Below the pieces are notes generated by a model. That model ran no database searches and was not told where the DNA came from. It worked only from the letters and a program-made list of their open reading frames with translations. A program made the translations under genes and the position numbers. From Bacteroidota bacterium (GTDB lineage: Bacteria > Bacteroidota > Rhodothermia > Rhodothermales > Bin80), in assembly GCA_026709335.1 (NCBI GenBank), contig JAPOTE010000061.1, forward strand, positions 21,634 to 85,633: a stretch of 64,000 nt of DNA, given 5' to 3'. Positions 63,484 through 64,000 of the stretch are shown here, one piece after another (positions within the stretch are counted from its first letter, which is position 1; each line of letters opens with the position of its first letter).

Positions 63484-63654
63484 GTGCAAGATCTTTTGCT
63501 GCTGAATTACTGGCGCCGAGTGGGCGTACATAAAGATATTGAACAGGATCAGATTTATGACCTTGCTGAAGAGCTAGGTGTGTCCGAATTTACCGTCCAG
63601 TGGCAAATACAAAATCACGAAATTGCCAGAATATCACCATACCCACAGTGGTAG
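63484..63654 (+). pseudogene. C-terminal remnant with an HTH-like segment
   Basis: After the hairpin, 56 codons read VQDLLLLNYWRRVGVHKDIE, then IYDLAEELGVSEFTVQWQIQ and NHEIARIS, to a TAG at 63652. The 'LAEELGVSEFTV' part resembles the end of ImmA/IrrE-type (M78) peptidases or a simple helix-turn-helix. There is no proper start; the frame is closed by a stop in the left arm of the hairpin. I read it as the tail of a gene cut by the hairpin or a deletion. Confidence 0.3.
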
Positions 63655-63806
63655 TTTTTGCTTGATCAAGTTGCCTAGTGGTGAACACCCCCCTTGGGTA
63701 ATCGGATTCAGTAAGAACACAGATCGAATTAACGGGAAGATACACTCAGATTGACGTTGATTTTAGACCTGTTTCTGCGCGTTTGAGGTAAATTGCGGAA
63801 TAAATG

Positions 63807-64000
63807 TCAGAATTCTCTGGATCCTACCCCAGAGTTCCGCTCGTGTGATGGGGGAGAATCGACTGGGGACGCGTGGGGAATTTCAATTCGCTCACGGGCA
63901 TAGTTCGAGATCAGCCAGGTACGCATGGATGGAATCGGGATACTGTAGACTTCATCTTGGCTGTGCAATATCCCGCGCTCTACTGCTTTGGTAAACAAAC
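63807..64000 (-). CDS. C-terminal end of a likely ATPase gene (partial)
   Basis: The minus-strand frame runs in from the right edge of the window and reads FTKAVERGILHSQDEVYSIP, then IPSMRTWLISNYARERIE, then a Pro/Ser-rich tail (HASPVDSPPSHERN). The 'RGIL...YSIPIPSMRTWL' pattern resembles the last domain of a family of AAA/P-loop ATPases of about 400 residues seen in accessory regions. The real start must lie beyond 64000. No ATPase motif is in view, so the assignment rests on this tail alone. Confidence 0.45.
   Translation of the reverse strand, partial: LFTKAVERGILHSQDEVYSIPIPSMRTWLISNYARERIEIPHASPVDSPPSHERNSGVGSREF

Noticed and set aside
1..64000. tRNA, rRNA or tmRNA genes
   Set aside because: I looked through the intergenic regions and saw no cloverleaf-like or ribosomal sequence; a tRNAscan/Infernal run would settle this.

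Overview
The window looks like a chromosome segment of a Bacteroidota bacterium, most likely of the Rhodothermia/Balneola type. The evidence is T9SS-type C-terminal sorting tails on three large secreted proteins, PorV-like outer-membrane proteins, a TonB receptor with an HmuY-type haem-binding lipoprotein, CRTAC1-family lipoproteins, a DUF5117-type metalloprotease, and a miaB / sigma-54 activator / lptE gene order. No rRNA, tRNA, CRISPR array or intact transposon was seen. The lineage is inferred from gene families, not from a marker search.

Layout. 1-3296 (minus): a sensor-less histidine kinase, an OmpR-type response regulator, a TraF-type peptidase and a VirB11/TrbB-type ATPase, followed by the start of a secreted protein. 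3297-4776: a regulatory-site-rich gap leading to a small chimeric gene that joins a SusC-like N-terminus to an outer-membrane barrel tail. 4850-12520 (plus): three tandem CRTAC1 lipoproteins, a TPR lipoprotein and a secreted alpha/beta hydrolase without its nucleophile serine. 12928-19289: a coiled-coil membrane protein, katG, a large zinc metalloprotease and a second coiled-coil protein. 19643-19942: a stand-alone glycogen-binding domain. 19939-25556 (minus): a tight run of epimerase fusion, uvrC, sulfite oxidase, cytochrome c, spmA and spmB. 25640-28988 (plus): rsmB, a PorV-like protein and a third coiled-coil protein.

29596-32639 holds a haem-uptake pair (TonB receptor plus HmuY-like lipoprotein) behind a palindromic operator. 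33015-35896 is a decayed SNF2 helicase / SWIM zinc-finger pair with frameshifts at A7 runs, nonsense codons and a lost ATPase lobe. Next come a DUF4143 ATPase, a plant-type LRR T9SS cargo and a small secreted jelly-roll protein. 40633-46977 (plus) is a compact operon of miaB, sigma-54 activator, lptE, glycosyltransferase, TPR protein and anmK, followed by thiL. 48397-49620 (minus) is an AT-rich CobW/COG0523 GTPase that looks acquired.

50064-53986 holds a second LRR T9SS cargo, a NUDIX hydrolase and RNase D. 54121-61077 holds a ferredoxin and a minus-strand block metK / T9SS metalloprotease / ahcY, so two SAM-cycle genes flank an exported protease. 61454-62982 is acpP-fabF. 63310-64000 is accessory: gene remnants interrupted by a perfect 17-bp-stem hairpin element, then the 3' end of a likely ATPase gene.

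The points of most interest are the chimeric SusC/OMP gene with its intact LacI-type operator, a repeated ATTyGTACrAAT palindrome, 3'-end hairpins lacking U-tracts, the CRTAC1/inactive-hydrolase operon, the sensor-less two-component/TraF/VirB11 cassette, and the decaying loci at 33-36 kb and 63.3 kb.
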